DNA of 64,000 nucleotides from contig OZ024810.1 in assembly GCA_964017045.1 (NCBI GenBank), positions 15,302,704 to 15,366,703 of the forward strand, given 5' to 3'. Origin of the DNA: Omphiscola glabra (Eukaryota > Mollusca > Gastropoda > Lymnaeidae). Below are positions 12,701 to 27,700 of this stretch, piece by piece. The notes under the pieces were generated by a model. The model searched no databases, had not been told where the DNA came from, and worked only from the letters and a program-made list of their open reading frames with translations. The stretch's first letter is position 1. Every line of letters begins with the position of its first letter. The position numbers were made by a program, and so were the translations under genes.

Positions 12701-15700
12701 TTATTTTTAAAAGTCTTTTGACAATAATTAAATAGCATTGATATCAAAGATTTTTAGCTTAAATTTGCCTTTCTTATAGGCATTAGTGCGTCAGAAATTC
12801 AGGATAATTATTAAATGTACATTCTTTCTTCCGAACCCACTTGCCATACCCAACCGCTATACGCAGCTGTATGTTAAGTATCCTAAATCAAGATCCTCCT
12901 CCTCCCCATACTGCTTAATTAATATATAGATGGACCTATAAGTCATAATGATTTTAGAAATATGAGTATCTTGTCTATATATTTAAAATATTTCAATCGC
13001 AACAATTTCAACAAATAATTAAAAATATTTTCATAAAAGTACCGTTACAAATGAACAGAATAATTAAATACTTTAAAAAAAATTAACTGAAATGGAGTGC
13101 GGAAAAAAACAATACTCGATCCCCACCTGTGAATTGATGACAAAATATGATATCGCCCACCATTCTACAAGACCACACAAGATCAGGTCGAAAAGGTATA
13201 TCTTAAACGCCGGCCAATGGTACATTTTTGCCATGGTGCAAGCAGCCACTTGTTTTTTTTTCTTTTTTAGTTGAATCAGATAATTTCAAATTTCAATTTT
13301 TAAAAGCGTTTAAAATTAATTACTAATTGCAAAGAAGACATGTCATGACGTATCACTCGGCCATCATCTTGGTTGCCTCGACCCGTGAACTTGTCGCGGC
13401 AACAAAGGTGGCGGCCGTGTAAAAAAAGAAAATAACTTGCGTCTTCTAAAATTAGTAAAAAAAAACCAAATATTTAAGGAAAAAAATGTCCGCCGGTTCT
13501 CGGGCCGGTACATAAATTTCGGGGTAAACGTATCTACTTTATTGTATCGGTCTAGATATTTGGCAAGAAGCGTCAACGACCTTCTGTCGCTCCTTTTCTT
13601 CACGTAATACAGCCGGTAAATACAAAATAATTCAATGTCACTAAACCTAAACCGAACTATAAGTATCCCTTAACCTAACCTGAAACCTAAAAGTATCCAT
13701 AAACCAAATCTGAATCCTAAATTTATCCCTTAACCTAACCTGAAACCTAAAAGTATCCATAAAACAAACCAGAATCCTAAATTTATCCCTAAACCTAACC
13801 CGACACCTAAATTAATCCCCAGACCGGAAAACCTAACACAAACCCTAAAACTAGCCCTAAGACCGGAAGTAAAAAACACGTGGTGAGGCTGCAGTTTAAC
13901 ACTGTGGCAAGAATGAACGGGATATAACAAATTTGTATTTTAAGAAAAAAAGATTAAAGCAAACGTTTGCCTCGCTTCTTTGCTATATTTTCAGGAAAAT
14001 CGTAAAACGCATATTTTTTGCACCTAAAGGAGTCGTCCATTAATTACGTCAACGATTTTTGCACAATTTTTGACCCCCCCTCCTTATTGTCACCAGCTGT
14101 CAAACTTTCAATGACCCCCTTATGTAATAATGTCAACATTTTCTAATGCACCCCCACCCCAAAAAAAAAACAACAACAAAAGAACAAACAAAAACAAGAA
14201 CAAATGAATTATACTCTGAACTGACTCACTCCAAAAAGTGGTGGTCTGGAGTTCAATCCTTGCCAAAGCCAACATCCCAAGCACCCCGGGTGGATGGGAC
14301 TCGTTAGCCTTGGAAGGCAACTCATCTAAGAGAAGGCTAACTCTGAATTCAAACCAGGATCCAAAATGATCAATTAATTGATCGCGGGCCCTCAAATTTG
14401 AAAAAAAAAAGTATGTATATTTTACTTCGTGCTGATCTATTTTAATGACACAAACATTGTAAGAAAAACATGTTATTACATCTCTAGCTTGTTAATCAAC
14501 AAGTTACAACGTTTTTACTCTTGAATGTTAAAATGCAGAATCAATTAAAAAGGTTGTTAAAGACTAAACATCATTGTTTGTGGTATAAATATTATAGTTT
14601 AGTTTCTAGCTGCTACCATCTTCCCACGGAGTAGCCAGCTGTTGCTCTATCGAAGGCAACGTTAGCAGAAAGATGATTACATCAGGACTAATGCGCACAT
14701 ATCCGTTTCTCACACATTAAGCAGCGAAAAAGGGAAGTAAAATTTGTGAAACTGATTTTTGGCTATCAAGATATCATGTAATGCTTGGTCTGGAATTGTT
14801 GCATCCAATCAAGAACATTTCTTTTAAAATGTTCACCAGTCCCTCTCGTTCGATATTTTGACTTCAGAAAATTCATTTTTGAAAATGTTTGCGTACAGAC
14901 AAAAGTACTGTGATGCCATACCAGCGGCTAGTTTCATCATTTTCGGAAAGGTTACAATCAAACGAATTCTCGAACAGAAAAGTGTCACTATGAAATCCGT
15001 CAAAAAATGATAATCTCTCCAACAAATGCTACTTCAGGTGAATAATTTATTTTTTTTAATTTTTTTTTGTGTTGAAAATCGAGATTGGCATTCTCGTCCA
15101 ATGTAGCGCAAAACTCTTTGAGACAAAGAAAATGAGAAAAGTTTTCTACTTCAAGTTGTGCTTCAAACAACGACAGATTTCTCCGAAATCCTTTGTTGAC
15201 TATGTAGAGATCGCAGATGAGGTTATCCTTTCTCTGATGTTTCAATATCAGTTCATTCATGTGGCATATGATTTCTACCAAAAATGATAACTTCGACAGG
15301 TAGGATCGGACAGCCAGGTAGCATCTGGCAGCTCTGGACCAGCCCTTTCGTCTTCAGTGTGAAAAACATATATTTCGTTTAGAGCATGTAAAGTCGAAAC
15401 ATAATTTTACCGCAGCTGAGCCACCTCGTTGCTGTGTGATAAGGCACGTCACAGAAAATCAGAATCAATTTCTTCAAGAAAAGCCTGGAGCTGACGGTGA
15501 TTGAGTGCATGTCTCCGAATGAAGTTCATAACAGAAACGACTGGTTTCAGTACACAAGAAACATCTAAGTCTTTACCACAGAGCGCTTTGCTGATGTATG
15601 ATGCAGTGTGATGGACAGAACGCCCGGAATTCGCAAAAACTTCAGAGTCCTGTTCTGACCCACTAAACAATTCCTCACTCCAACCATGATTTTCCTCCAT

Positions 15701-18700
15701 CAGCTGTAACATCTCAAAGCTCATAACACTGAAGGTTATAGTGTGCAAAAGTTTTTGCACTTCCATGAAAATGTCTTTTTCGGTTTCATTCCGTACATGC
15801 TGCAAACGGATGACAAATCTTCCGCTGTCTGAAAGTACAAACTGACACCAAAAAGAAACACGAAACGTTGTGACGTACTCGAGAGATCAATAGACTCATC
15901 CAGCACAAGAGAATACCACAGCAAGTTTCTAGCTTTCTCACGTAACAGTAGACTCATCCAGCACAAGAAGATAACACAGCAAGTTTCTAGCTTTCTCACG
16001 TATATGTAGACACCCATCCAGCACAAGAGAATACCATAGCAAGTTTCTAGCTTTCTCGCGTATCAGTAGACTCATCCAGCACAAGAGAATACCACTGCAC
16101 GTTCCTAGCTTTCTCGCCTATCAGTAGACTCATCCAGCATAAGAGAATACCACAGCAAGTTCCTAGCTTTCTCACGTAACTGTAGACTCATCCAGCACAA
16201 GAGAATACAACAGCAAGTTCCTAGCTTTCTCACGTAACTGTAGACTCATCCAGCACAAGAGAATACAACAGCAAGTTCCTAGCTTTCTCGCGTATCAGCA
16301 GACTCATCCAGCACAAGAGAATACCATTGCAAGTTCCTAGCTTTCTCGCGTATCAGTAGACTCATCCAGCACAAGAGAATACCATTGCAAGTTCCTAGCT
16401 TTCTCGCGTATCAGTAGACTCATCCAGCACAAGAGAATACCATTGCAAGTTCCTAGCTTTCTCGCGTATCAGTATACTCATCCAGCACAAGAGAATACCA
16501 TTGCAAGTTCCTAGCTTTCTCACGTATCAGTAGACTCATCCAGCACTAGAGAATACCATTGCAAGTTCCTAGCTTTCTCGCGTATCAGTAGACTCTTCCA
16601 GCACAAAAGAATACCACAGAAAGTCCCTAGCTTTCTCGCGAATCTGTAGTACCACGTTCCCTCAAAAGGCTTGTGTTTTCCGCACACCTGAACTTTCCGA
16701 AAGGCTGATAGTTCCGACCGCGCCGAGTACGATGTCCCATGCTCCCGTATGTTTCCAACACTCCTCTTCCTTTCACCCATTTACAGTTTGTGGTAGTTGT
16801 CAGACCCTGATATATCAGCAGGAATAGGCTTAGTGGATAGTGTTGACTCTTATGTATTTATTTAAACCACAGCTTATTTTCTAACAAAACCAACCTTAAA
16901 CTACTTTGTAGATTTCTAAAACGAAGTCATTATTTGTTAATCAATGCTTATTCAATAACATCTTTTTTTATGCTGATCTGACGTCGAGTGTGAGCCAAGT
17001 CAAATAATAAGTGAACGGCTGTGAAAATGTGATCTGTGCGCACACGCAATATAAATGAATATCTTATCTTGGTGACCCCTGGTCTTGACTATTGTGTTGT
17101 TTGATCCGGAGTGTTACACAGAAACCAGTCTACAGGTTTACCCTCGTTAAATGCGTCTTTTCGTGTTTGTTCATCGTCCGAAATTTAGGACAACGGAATC
17201 TAAATGGGTACAGGATCCTATCAGGAAACGAGATTTCATCATAAAAGGATCCTTTCGGTGAAACGGGATACCAAATAGGGACGGAATCACACTGAGAACC
17301 GGAACTTAACGGGATATGTGATCCTATTTAGAAAAAGAATATCACCGAGATCGGGATCCCAATTGATTTGTCACCCAAAAGGGAAAGGGAACACACAGGG
17401 ATAAGGATCCCATCTGGAAATTGATGCTTTTGGGATCGGGATCCGATCAGTACCGAGATCTCATCGAGATCCGACTGGGAACAACAGAGTGAACGTAAAC
17501 CCATTAGGAATTGGGATATCATTTAGAAACTTGATCCATCTGGATCTAGATCCAAGCGGGATGCCAATGGGGTCACTATCCCTATGGGAAATGGGATCTC
17601 ATTTAGAATCTGGAATGATATCACCATGGGGCGGGATCCCAATGGGATCGGGGTCACATAGGGAAAGGGTTAAATTCGAGATATCATAAGTGGAAAAAAA
17701 GAGGGGGGGGGTGACACTACGAGCTTACCAGACCGGGTGACACCAACCCTAGCTACGCCATTGATTGAATTTACTGCCATTGCTACTTGTTGCTGCTTTA
17801 AATTTTAAAAAAAGGAAACATGTTTTTCTGCATTTCGATTAGCAGCATGCAGTAAATGTTTTTCTGGTGAATTTTGTTGGCGCAATGCTTGCATTGGTAA
17901 TTTTTTTCCTTTGTTTATAAAAAGTTAATTTAAGAAATAAATTTAAGAAAATTTATTTAATTATTTTAAATTTTAATACAATATAATGTATACGGTTTGT
18001 GGAGGGATGTTTAAACGGAGTGGGCCTGCAGCGCTGCAATAAAAAAGGTTAAGAATCCCTGCCCTAGAGCATTTACTAAGATACCCCCGCCCCCCTTTAC
18101 CGTCGCGGTCAACCACTTTTGTTTCGTTCCATCTCACTTCCCAAGTCCACATTTAGCCATACTTTCTCACGACTGGCATTGTAACTACATTCCGATTCTC
18201 CTCCTACTTGGCGTCCTGTAACTTTGATCAGAGGCCATTTTTGAGGCCTTGCATACCTGTACCGATTCTCCAAATGAAAGTAGTTTCAAAATAAAATAAT
18301 TTTAATTGTTGTTTAAAACAATAATGTTACAAATGTATGTAATGTAGGGTTATTAAGTGCAATTCTTTCTACAATATTTCGCTTTTCATTTGACGTCACA
18401 TGGCTTGAGCGCCAACCCCCCCCCCCCTTTCTACCCCTCGTCACACATTGTGGCGAAATGTACGTTGTCTAGGAGATTAGGTCCCTTCTGTAGCCACAGA
18501 AAATCGTTTCAGAGTCTACAACTCCGTTTCTTAAGCTTCTGGAAAGCTGGTACTTGTACATTTTCCTGGCTCCTATAAAGCCGATAGTTTAAAAGGAAAA
18601 ACCACGCAACGTCGTTTAAGAGTCATCGAATATGTTTATTACTTGTTGAAAATATAAGTGTTCAAACACAGCACATTCTATTGAATAGTCATGTGAAGTG

Positions 18701-21700
18701 ACTAACAAATCCAATAAATACACAAAACAGCATCTTAAAGTTATACTAAGTCCTCACTCCAAAACACTCTGTCGAATCCACACGCAATAATAAATCGTTC
18801 TCCCCCTAATAATAATCTGTCTCTCCTTTTATACCATGCACTCGTGATAACAAGAAAAATGTTCACATTCGTTCACCACTCTAATGTCTCCCCAACTCAC
18901 AACAAACACTTTCTCCCCTGGGGTCCCCCCCCCCTGCCAAGACGGTCATACTCGTGGGAAAATACAGCCAATACCACGAGCACTCCTTTTCCGTCCCCTC
19001 AAACACACACACAAAAAAGTAACCACACAAACTGACCGTGACACACATCGTCACAAAAACCTGACCCCCCTCCCACCCCCCACCCCTAGTCGCGTGACGT
19101 TATTTATGGACGGCCCCTGAGCTATAACTATCATTGTTATATATTTAATTTTCAGGTCAGGGGAGAGAACGCATGCATGGGATGCCCCGGTACTTATTTG
19201 GCTAGTTTTTTTACACTTGGTCATTCACCTTGACATGTTGATCGCGATTATTTAAAAAGTTCAGTATCCACGCATGGATAACTGATTAGCTAATGAAGTA
19301 AGATTTTTAATCATATGTTGTTGTTGGATAGTGTTATCGTCTGATGAGAAATCTAGGGGAAAGCACCCAAGCTTGTTTTTTAGGGCTGTCTAGGTGATGA
19401 TAAATATATATTCAATAATTGTAAAATAGTCCTCAGTGGCCGAGTGTGTTAAACTGAGGCAATCCAACGCTTGTGGGACTGGAGTTCAATCCTTAGCAAA
19501 AGGCTCCACCCGGAATAGCAACTCATCGCCGACCCGAAACAGAATGTTTTAAAATTATGGTTGTACTAATTTAGAAACCTTTGCGGGCGGGCGCATATCA
19601 ATTCACCAAAGTTTTTTCTCAATCGAATGGTATAGGAAAGCATACGGAAATTATATTCATATATACTTAATATAAATATAAGGACGAACACAAATTAAGC
19701 CCCGCCCCCCCCCCCCCCCCCCGGTCACAAACGGAATATCGTAGAATGGTTGTTACTTCAGAAACCTACAATTGTGTCACACACAAATTTTAATGTCGCT
19801 GTTTGTATTTGATTAAAATTCTATCCACCCATGCATTAGCTCTGTTTGAAATTATATTTATATAACTCATATTTTAAAAAAACGACTTTAGGAGCCCCTG
19901 GCTCAAAATGGAATATTTTAAAATGATTGTAATAATTGAGAAACCTTTGCTAGCGTGCGCACAACAACTCAACAAAGTTTTTATGCAATCGGTTAAACGT
20001 TATAGGAGCTCATAAGGAAATTATTTTTTACAAAGCTCATATTAAGGAAAAAAAACGAATTTAGGGCCAACGGCCGAAAAACGAAATTTTGTAAAAAGGT
20101 TGTAATGACTCATTGCTAAGAAAAATGCACGCGCTTACGGACAACCACTTACCAAAGTTTTATCGCAATGGCATGAATGGTTTAGGAGCGCATAATGGAT
20201 ATACATACATACAGACATTCGTTTTTGTATATTTAGATACATTTATTTTCACATTTTATGATAATTAGGAATGCTAATTACTTACCATGTATTGTAGGTA
20301 AGATGTAGTCGGCCGAAGAGGATACGTCATCTGGGATAATTTGTTTAGTATAAGACGCTAGAAATCTATTTTGACTATACTTTACTTGTGCTGTCACGTT
20401 TACTATAAAATGCCATGAAGAATTAGTGGTTAATGTACAATAACAGTTCTCTTGAGGAGCTTTTGAACAGGGGTCGGTAATGTCCCAGCAGAACTGTGAA
20501 ATGGGAAATAAAGATCTATTTGATTATTATAGGACATTTAGACATGCTTGCGCTGATATTGCTCTATCTATCTAGATTTCAAAATACATTTCCCGCAAAT
20601 GGTACGATTAAAACATAAATAAAAAGGCTTGTAGAGCAGAGTTTCCCTAACTTTTAAGCTTGCGGACTGGTGTACACGTTTGGACATTGCATCAGAGACC
20701 GGTGCCAGAATTAATTATCACATTTAAAAACAAAAATTCAACCATACATATTCATGTTATGCGGACAGGAAACGGAAGGCTCGCGGAGCGTCGCCTGTCG
20801 GCGGACCACCATTTGAGAAACGCTGGGTGAGGGACATTCTGATCAGGTGTCCTGACAAATTAATCTGTTGTTGAGCCAACTAATGGCTGAATGGGATGGC
20901 ACCATATGTCTTGTTTCGTAGTTCCGATTGTGTTTTACCATCAGACGCCATAAACAGCTCTACTCGCAGCTCACTATTGTACTCTTGAGAATTTTATTCA
21001 GAGCCCCCGTTTCAACACTGAATGCTATCGTGTGATTATCGGATGTCAGTAATAAAACATTTTGTCCATTGTTTACGCTTATAGCTGATAATTAATGCAC
21101 AACATTTATATACAGTAACACCTCAATCATCGTGTGAGCTACACTCGGAGACCCCCACGAAATGCTAAAAAAACTACAAAGTTGAATGTATTGATATATT
21201 TTAAAGCTTAATAAACCCTTCACTACCTCGTCTGAGCCTTGGTATAATGCGATTGAATGTAATATTTTTAAAGTTTTAATTAAATTTTCATATTTATATT
21301 ATTGTTAATTTTTAGGTTAGAAAACACTTACATTACTACAAAAATAAAAACAATAATGAATATATATAAACATACCCATATTGTACATCGCAAAAATCCA
21401 GCGAAATAGCAAAAAAATCCACTGAACGTATCAAAGGAAAAAACTCGCGAATCAGTAGTGATGCGAAAGGCATTGCCACTAGATATTATTGTACTTTAAA
21501 AAATATAAACTGATCTTGAATGAAATTGTTACGCGTTTAGCAAATGAGGCCTTAGAGACATTGTTATCCTCTTAACTTTTAACCTACTCCTTACCAACTA
21601 ACCACAGCTCATCCAAAGAGTTGAGGTCATCCCAGGGATATCAGACCACTGCATACCGTATTCTGAATTGTAGGTCAACACACTAAAAAAGAAGCAGGTT

Positions 21701-24700
21701 GTGCGATAAATCCCCATTTATGCCAAGGCAGAATGAGATAGCCTGAGAAGTACAGCGACAGAGCTAAGCTCCAACATGCATGATATTCAGGGTACAGCGA
21801 CAACAGAAGAGCTGTGGGTAAAGTTCAAGACAACAATTACTGATGCAGTGAATAAATACATACCACATAATACCAACCACACCTAAGACAAATCAGCCAT
21901 GGATCACTGCTGAAATCAGTAGGCTCATACACAGGAGAGACCGCTAGTACAAGAGAATAAAGAAAAATGGCTCGGTTTAACTGAAAGCCGAGGTACTGAG
22001 GCTCCGACGAACCATCCAACGCTTAGAGCGCAGATCTTACTGGAACTACATGAACGGCATCTTCTCAGAGGAAGATAGTCCGGCCAAGAGTGTCAAGAAC
22101 AAGCGCTTCTGGAGCTACGTCAAGCACCAAAAGTCCTCAAACACTGGTGTCCTCCCCCCACCCCCCACCTCGAGGTGAGATGGACGTTTAACATGTGACC
22201 CAAACACGCAGGCGGACATACTCAATCAGCAGTTCCAGTCGGTCTTTGGTGACGGTAGATGTCAAGGTGTTAGAATCCCCGATAGTCTGTTTTATGCCAG
22301 ACGGACTATAAGTGGGTGGGGATAGTACGGTAGTAGTGTGCAGGTGGTCAGTAAAGCAGGGGAGAGTAAATGGGTAGGACTGTGACCGTATCAACGTTGT
22401 TGTTGGATAGTGTGTGTTAGTTTTGTTGCCAGAGGCCGGTTAGTAGTATAAGTGGTTCTTTGGCTAAGCTTGTTAGCGGAACGCACATTAATAATCGGAA
22501 ATTATGTAAGCTATAGATTTTAGTTGTTAATACATTTTAATAATGAATAATTGGAAATAATTTTGTGTCTTGTGTAATGGTGTACTTTGTGTACATTGTG
22601 AAAGTCATACCATATTCATTGACAACATAGCCACGCGAATCAATTCATGACAATAAAAGATAGTAATTGATGGACTGCACTCAAATTGTGTAAATGAAAT
22701 ATAAGGACAAGGTATACTCAACTTGAATTCATAGACAGGAGAAACGATTTTGACGTTTCGGCTTAGAGCCTTCATCAGACAAAAATAAAAACAGAAGTAT
22801 AACATTTATCAGATTACATAAAACAAACTTTCTGTAATCCTTCTTCCAGCAACACAAAGGAAATCTCTAAAGTTTTTTTCAAAACCATTAACCCCTTAAA
22901 AAGCATGTAGTCCTGAAAACATCAAAGCACGAGTGCTCAAAGAATTGGCCAATGAAATCGCTCCTGCACTGACAATCCTCTTCCAATCGTCGCTGTGCAC
23001 GTACATTGTTCCAGCAGACTGGAGAACAGCCCATGGCATTACAATCTACAAGAATGGAGAGCACCCCGACCCTGCCAACTATCGTCCGATATCCCTTGTC
23101 AACTTCTATACTCCTGGATTGGATCTTTCATCAAGTTCTTCCACTATTTCAATCATTAGTAAATAACTCAAAGTCCTTTTAGTAAATTTAACTTTAATTA
23201 TCAGGAAACACAAGGCACACATCTCTCTTCCCTAAGGTTCTACACCATAACTCCCGCACGACTACCACTTACGTCACAATACACATAAAAATACGTCATT
23301 CAGACAAGCGCGTTCATTAGCTAAGAAAAACTCTTTCACACACCGCGCGTAATAAGCATGCATTCAAACGCAACAATAACTACTGAACTCCCATACTTGA
23401 CATCCCTCACCAGCGTGGTATGCAGACTGTTGGAGCACATCATCGTGAGAGGAGTCATGAAGCATCTTGAAAGCCACAGTATACTCAATGACACATTTAA
23501 CCTGCCTAAGCGCAACAGGACCTCCTGGATGCACCCCCGTTCTAAAAACTGGCACCTAATAGATTATGTCATCGTCAGAAATAGGGACCGGCAGGATGTG
23601 AGAGTGACTAAGGCCATGGATTGAATGCTGGGCGGATCACCGCCTCATCGTCTCAAAGATGAAAATTCACATCCAACCTAAGAGACGACCTCAGGTCACC
23701 AAAGCTCCGAAACGCCTCAACATCAGTAGGCTTAAGATCCCTGATGTGAGACAAACCTTTGTTGACACCCTGGATGAACGCCCTTAATTCCATAACACTG
23801 AACAACCAGGACGCGGAAGCAGCGTGGACCACACTTCGTGAGACGGTGTATAACACAGCCGCTGAGCGCCTCGGACCCTTTATCAGAAAACACAGGGATT
23901 GGTTTGATGAAAACAACACAGCAATCCAAATGCTACTTGAGCAAAAAGTCGGGCGTACAAAGCCCTCCATGATGACCCAATGTCAGCAGCAAAAACAGCT
24001 GCACTCAGTAACATCCGCAGCAAGGTCCAATTACAACTGCGCTAGATGCAAGACTTCTGGTTGAATGCGAAAGCTGATGAGATTCAAGGCTTTGCAGACT
24101 AAAAAAGACATGAAAAACTTCTACAGTGGCCTGAGAGAAATCTATGGAGTTACCACCTCAGGCTCTTCCCCTCTCCTTAGTTCAGACGGTTCTACCCTCA
24201 TCACAGACAAGGAAAAAATCTTGGAAAGATGGGCGGAACACTTTAATAGTGTGCTGAATACGCCTTCCATCATTAATGATGAGGCCATTGAAAGACTGCC
24301 CCAGGTCCCAACGAAAAAGTCACTGGACGCTGTCCCAACTTTGGTCGAGATACAGACAGCAATCCGTCAAATTTCCAATGGTAAAGTACCTGGCTCCGAC
24401 ATGATTCCTGCCGAAATCTACAAAGAGGCTGGATCAGCGTTGACGGATAAGCTATTGCGTCTATACCAGATCATCTGGCAGACGGAAACTGTACCACAGG
24501 ACCTCAAAGATGCCTCAATTATCGACCTGTACAAACACAAAGGAAACCGCCACCGAGGAATTTCACTGCTGTCCATCGGGGGCAAGATCTTGGCCCGAGC
24601 CCTTCTGAACCGCCTGAATGCACATCTGGAGCTAGGTCTCCTACCCGAAAGTCAATGTGGTTTCCGAAAAGAACCAAGGAACTATCGATATGGTGTTTGC

Positions 24701-27700
24701 TGCCAGGCAGCTCCAAGAGAAATGTCAGGAGCAAAACATGGACCTAAATTCCACATTTATTGACCTGAATAAGGCTTTTGACAGGGTCAATAGAGGTGGC
24801 CTGTGGAAAATCATGAAGAAGTACGGATGCCCAGAAAAATCCACCAACATCATCCGTCAGCTGCATGATTGCCAGAGTGCAGGACAACGGTCAGCCATCT
24901 CAAGCATTCCCTGTCACAAATGGTGTGAAGCAGGGCTGTGTCCTGGCTCCCACGCTCATCAGAATTATGTATTCTGCAATGCTGTCTGATGCGTTCAGTG
25001 ACTCCACCACAGGCTTGCCAATCCGTTTCCGCACCGATGGATCGGTCTTCAACCTAAAGAGGCTTCAAGCTAAAAAAAAAGGTCAAACATACCACCATCA
25101 ACGAGCTTCTGTTTGCGGACGATTGTGCACTCAATGCTGTTTCTGAAGCCGCCATGCAACAAAGCGTTGATATCTTTTCTGAGGCCTGCAACAACTTTGG
25201 CCTAACAACAACGCGAAGAAGACTGAAGTATTGTATCAGCCAGCTCCCAGTAGTCCCTACGCTGAACCCAACATCATCATCAGCGGACAGCGTCTTAACG
25301 CGGTGGAAAAATTTACTTACTTGGGCAGCACTCTCTCCAGATCTGTCATCATTGATGATGAAATGAATGCCAGACTTGCAAAAGCTAGTGCCATATTTGG
25401 CAGGCTCCGCAGCACTGTTTGGGACAGGAGAGGTATCAGACGGGAAACGAAGATCAAGGTCTATAGCGCAGCAATCCTCTCGACATTGCTCTACGGATGT
25501 GAAACGTGGACAGTCTACCAGCGTCACGCCAAAAAACTGAACCATTTTCACACAACCAGTCTCAGGAAACTCCTCGGCATCAGGTGGCAAGACAAAGTTC
25601 CGGACACAGAGGTTCTCGCTAGAGCGAACCTACCTAGTATCTTCACCACCCTGATGCAGTATCAACTCCGTTGGATAGGACATGTTGCCCGTATGGAAGA
25701 TCACCGGCTCCCTAAACAAATATTCTATGGTGAACTCACGACAGGCAAGCACTCCCAAGGAGGTCCAAAAAAACTTTACACATACTCACTGAAAGTGACA
25801 CTAAAGACCTTCAGCATCGACACTACTAGATGGGAGCAGACAGCTCAGGACAGAGTCAGGTGGAGATTAGTGGTCAAGATAAGGGCTAAATCTTATGAAT
25901 CCAGTAGGATGGCCACCATTGAGACACGCAGGCAAGCCCGAAAGAACATTATTAAATCCACGACTGCACCAACTATCCCCTGCCCGCAGTGCCACAGACT
26001 ATTCCGAGCACGTATAGGATTGGCAAGCCACCTTCGAACCCACCGTAACCCACCCCCCTAACCGGATGACTGGATGGTCCTAGTCGATTTGACGGACGAA
26101 CAACTCATTGACAGTATGTATGGCTTACAAGTCAAGAGATCATGTGAGACCAAGTTCCTTAAATTTGTAGGAGACTTGATGACCAAGCTCGAGAAAAGCA
26201 AGCAAAAGAAGGTGCTGGTTATGCATGGACTTCTCAAAGTCATTAGATCGAGTAAATCGTAGTTTGCTTTTAGCACAAACTTAATATATAGAAGAAGAAG
26301 ATGAAATGCACAAATACATATTTTGACCGAATGCTATTTGGGGCTAAATTTCAAAATTGAGTTTCTCACCTTTAATACGCTTATATAAAGTTGGCAATAA
26401 CATTGAAAACAGAACCCCGTCCCCCGCCAGGTCGACAGATCCTTAGGTATGTCGAAGCACACTTTATGCAAACCACTGAACTACGTGAAAATTGTTATAA
26501 TGAGCATCCCCTTCCTCATTCCCCATATGCATGAATTATAAATGATTAAAAACCGTACAACGTTTATTTTCTCTTATCAAAGGAATATGGTTTCATTATA
26601 CAGCGAATCTTTGCTCGGTTGTATATTCGGGAAAAAAAAAAGACTTCTAGAGTCTAAAGCGTTATCAGTGTACAAGTAAAGATACTTCGCTAAAATGCCA
26701 ATTACGTTTTAAAAAGCGCGATTTATATAATAAGTTTCGCCTTGATAAAAAAATTAACGGAGAAATTTACTATGTAACCCAAGCCTTGAATAAGTTTGGC
26801 TTTTCTAAGGAAAATTCATTGAAGAAACTCCTAGATTAAATAGACACGAACAATCTGTGTCGATATAACAATATATATTAAGCTTTAATAATAATTCTAA
26901 CTATACTAACTAGCTTCTAACTAGCATGACCCTATATAAGGCTCTTGTCCCTTCGGAAAGAGAAAAGAGTAAGTTTTCTGAAAACCTCATTGGTTGCAGG
27001 GTCTGCCATGAGAATTGAGAAGTTTTTTCAGAACCAGAGAACGAGTTTTAATGTTATGGGGATGAAGCTAGAAGCCACCTCCCGTCTATTCAGGCACATA
27101 AAGGCACCAAAAGTTGCAATCGTAGCCGATGTAACACCTTTCCCTACGTGATTCAAATTGATAAGATCACTTTCCATCAGGAAATATTCAAAATAAAGGA
27201 TGGTTTAACCTGCACAAGTTGCCACGGGATTTACAAGAAGGAGAGACAGGTCGTCGCCTTGGAGACAGATTTAGAGAACACCTCTATAATATAAATAAAC
27301 AGCCTCCCTGTCCGGTCTCCAAACATTTCAATAGCACCAACCATGATGGCATTTTAGACATAGCAGTTACTGGTATACTGTATACTAGTAACATACCGGA
27401 TAGGATCCACATTACCCCAGTTCTACGAGATCTCCATTGGGTTCCTATTAGTAAGCGCATAGACCACAAGATTCTGTCCTTGGCGTATAGCTGCTTAGAA
27501 GGCTCTGCACCAGAATATCTGAAAGAACTGCTTTATAAACATGTAACCTTAAAGAACCTGCGTTCCTCAACTCAGTACTTATTGAAAATTCCCAGTGTGG
27601 ATGAACACAGAAAAAAGTCGTACGGAGTGCGCTCTTTTGAAGCGATAGCGCCAACGTTATGGAATATTTTACCTCCATCTTTGAGGAGTACTGACAAGGA

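Larger units (their letters stand above)
14830..17763 (-). mobile_element. Decayed hAT transposon, GTF2IRD2-type transposase
   Basis: Reading the minus strand, 17763-17730 resembles a hAT terminus (caatggcgtagctagggttg). A start-like segment follows at 16780 (MGERKRS), then ARNLQWYSLVLDESTD, the first catalytic-Asp region. Next are VFLFGVSL and EDLSSVCSMYG, then CGKDLDVSCVLKPVVSVMNF, LNHRQLQAFLEEIDSDFL, DNLICDLY, SLFEAQLEVENFSHF and a C-terminal FENSFD region near 14900. This order matches the hAT-derived domain of GTF2IRD2-like proteins. Stops, frameshifts and a 58-bp array show it is dead. No right-hand TIR was found. It lies in the gene A-specific block. Confidence 0.75.
21610..23515 (+). 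mobile_element. Jockey/CR1-like LINE fragment, interrupted twice
   Basis: Plus-strand pieces read QPWITAEISRLIHRRDR and KRFWSYVKHQKSS up to DILNQQFQSVFG (about 22240). They resume at 22900 with LKELANEIAPALTILFQSSL and NYRPISL, then again at 23397 with TSVVCRLLEHIIV and MKHLESHSILND. The breaks are two inserted blocks (22246-22890 and 23116-23395). Confidence 0.65.

Noticed and set aside
19433..19500. tRNA gene
   Set aside because: A- and B-box-like segments are present, but no cloverleaf can be drawn and the sequence continues into a SINE-like body.
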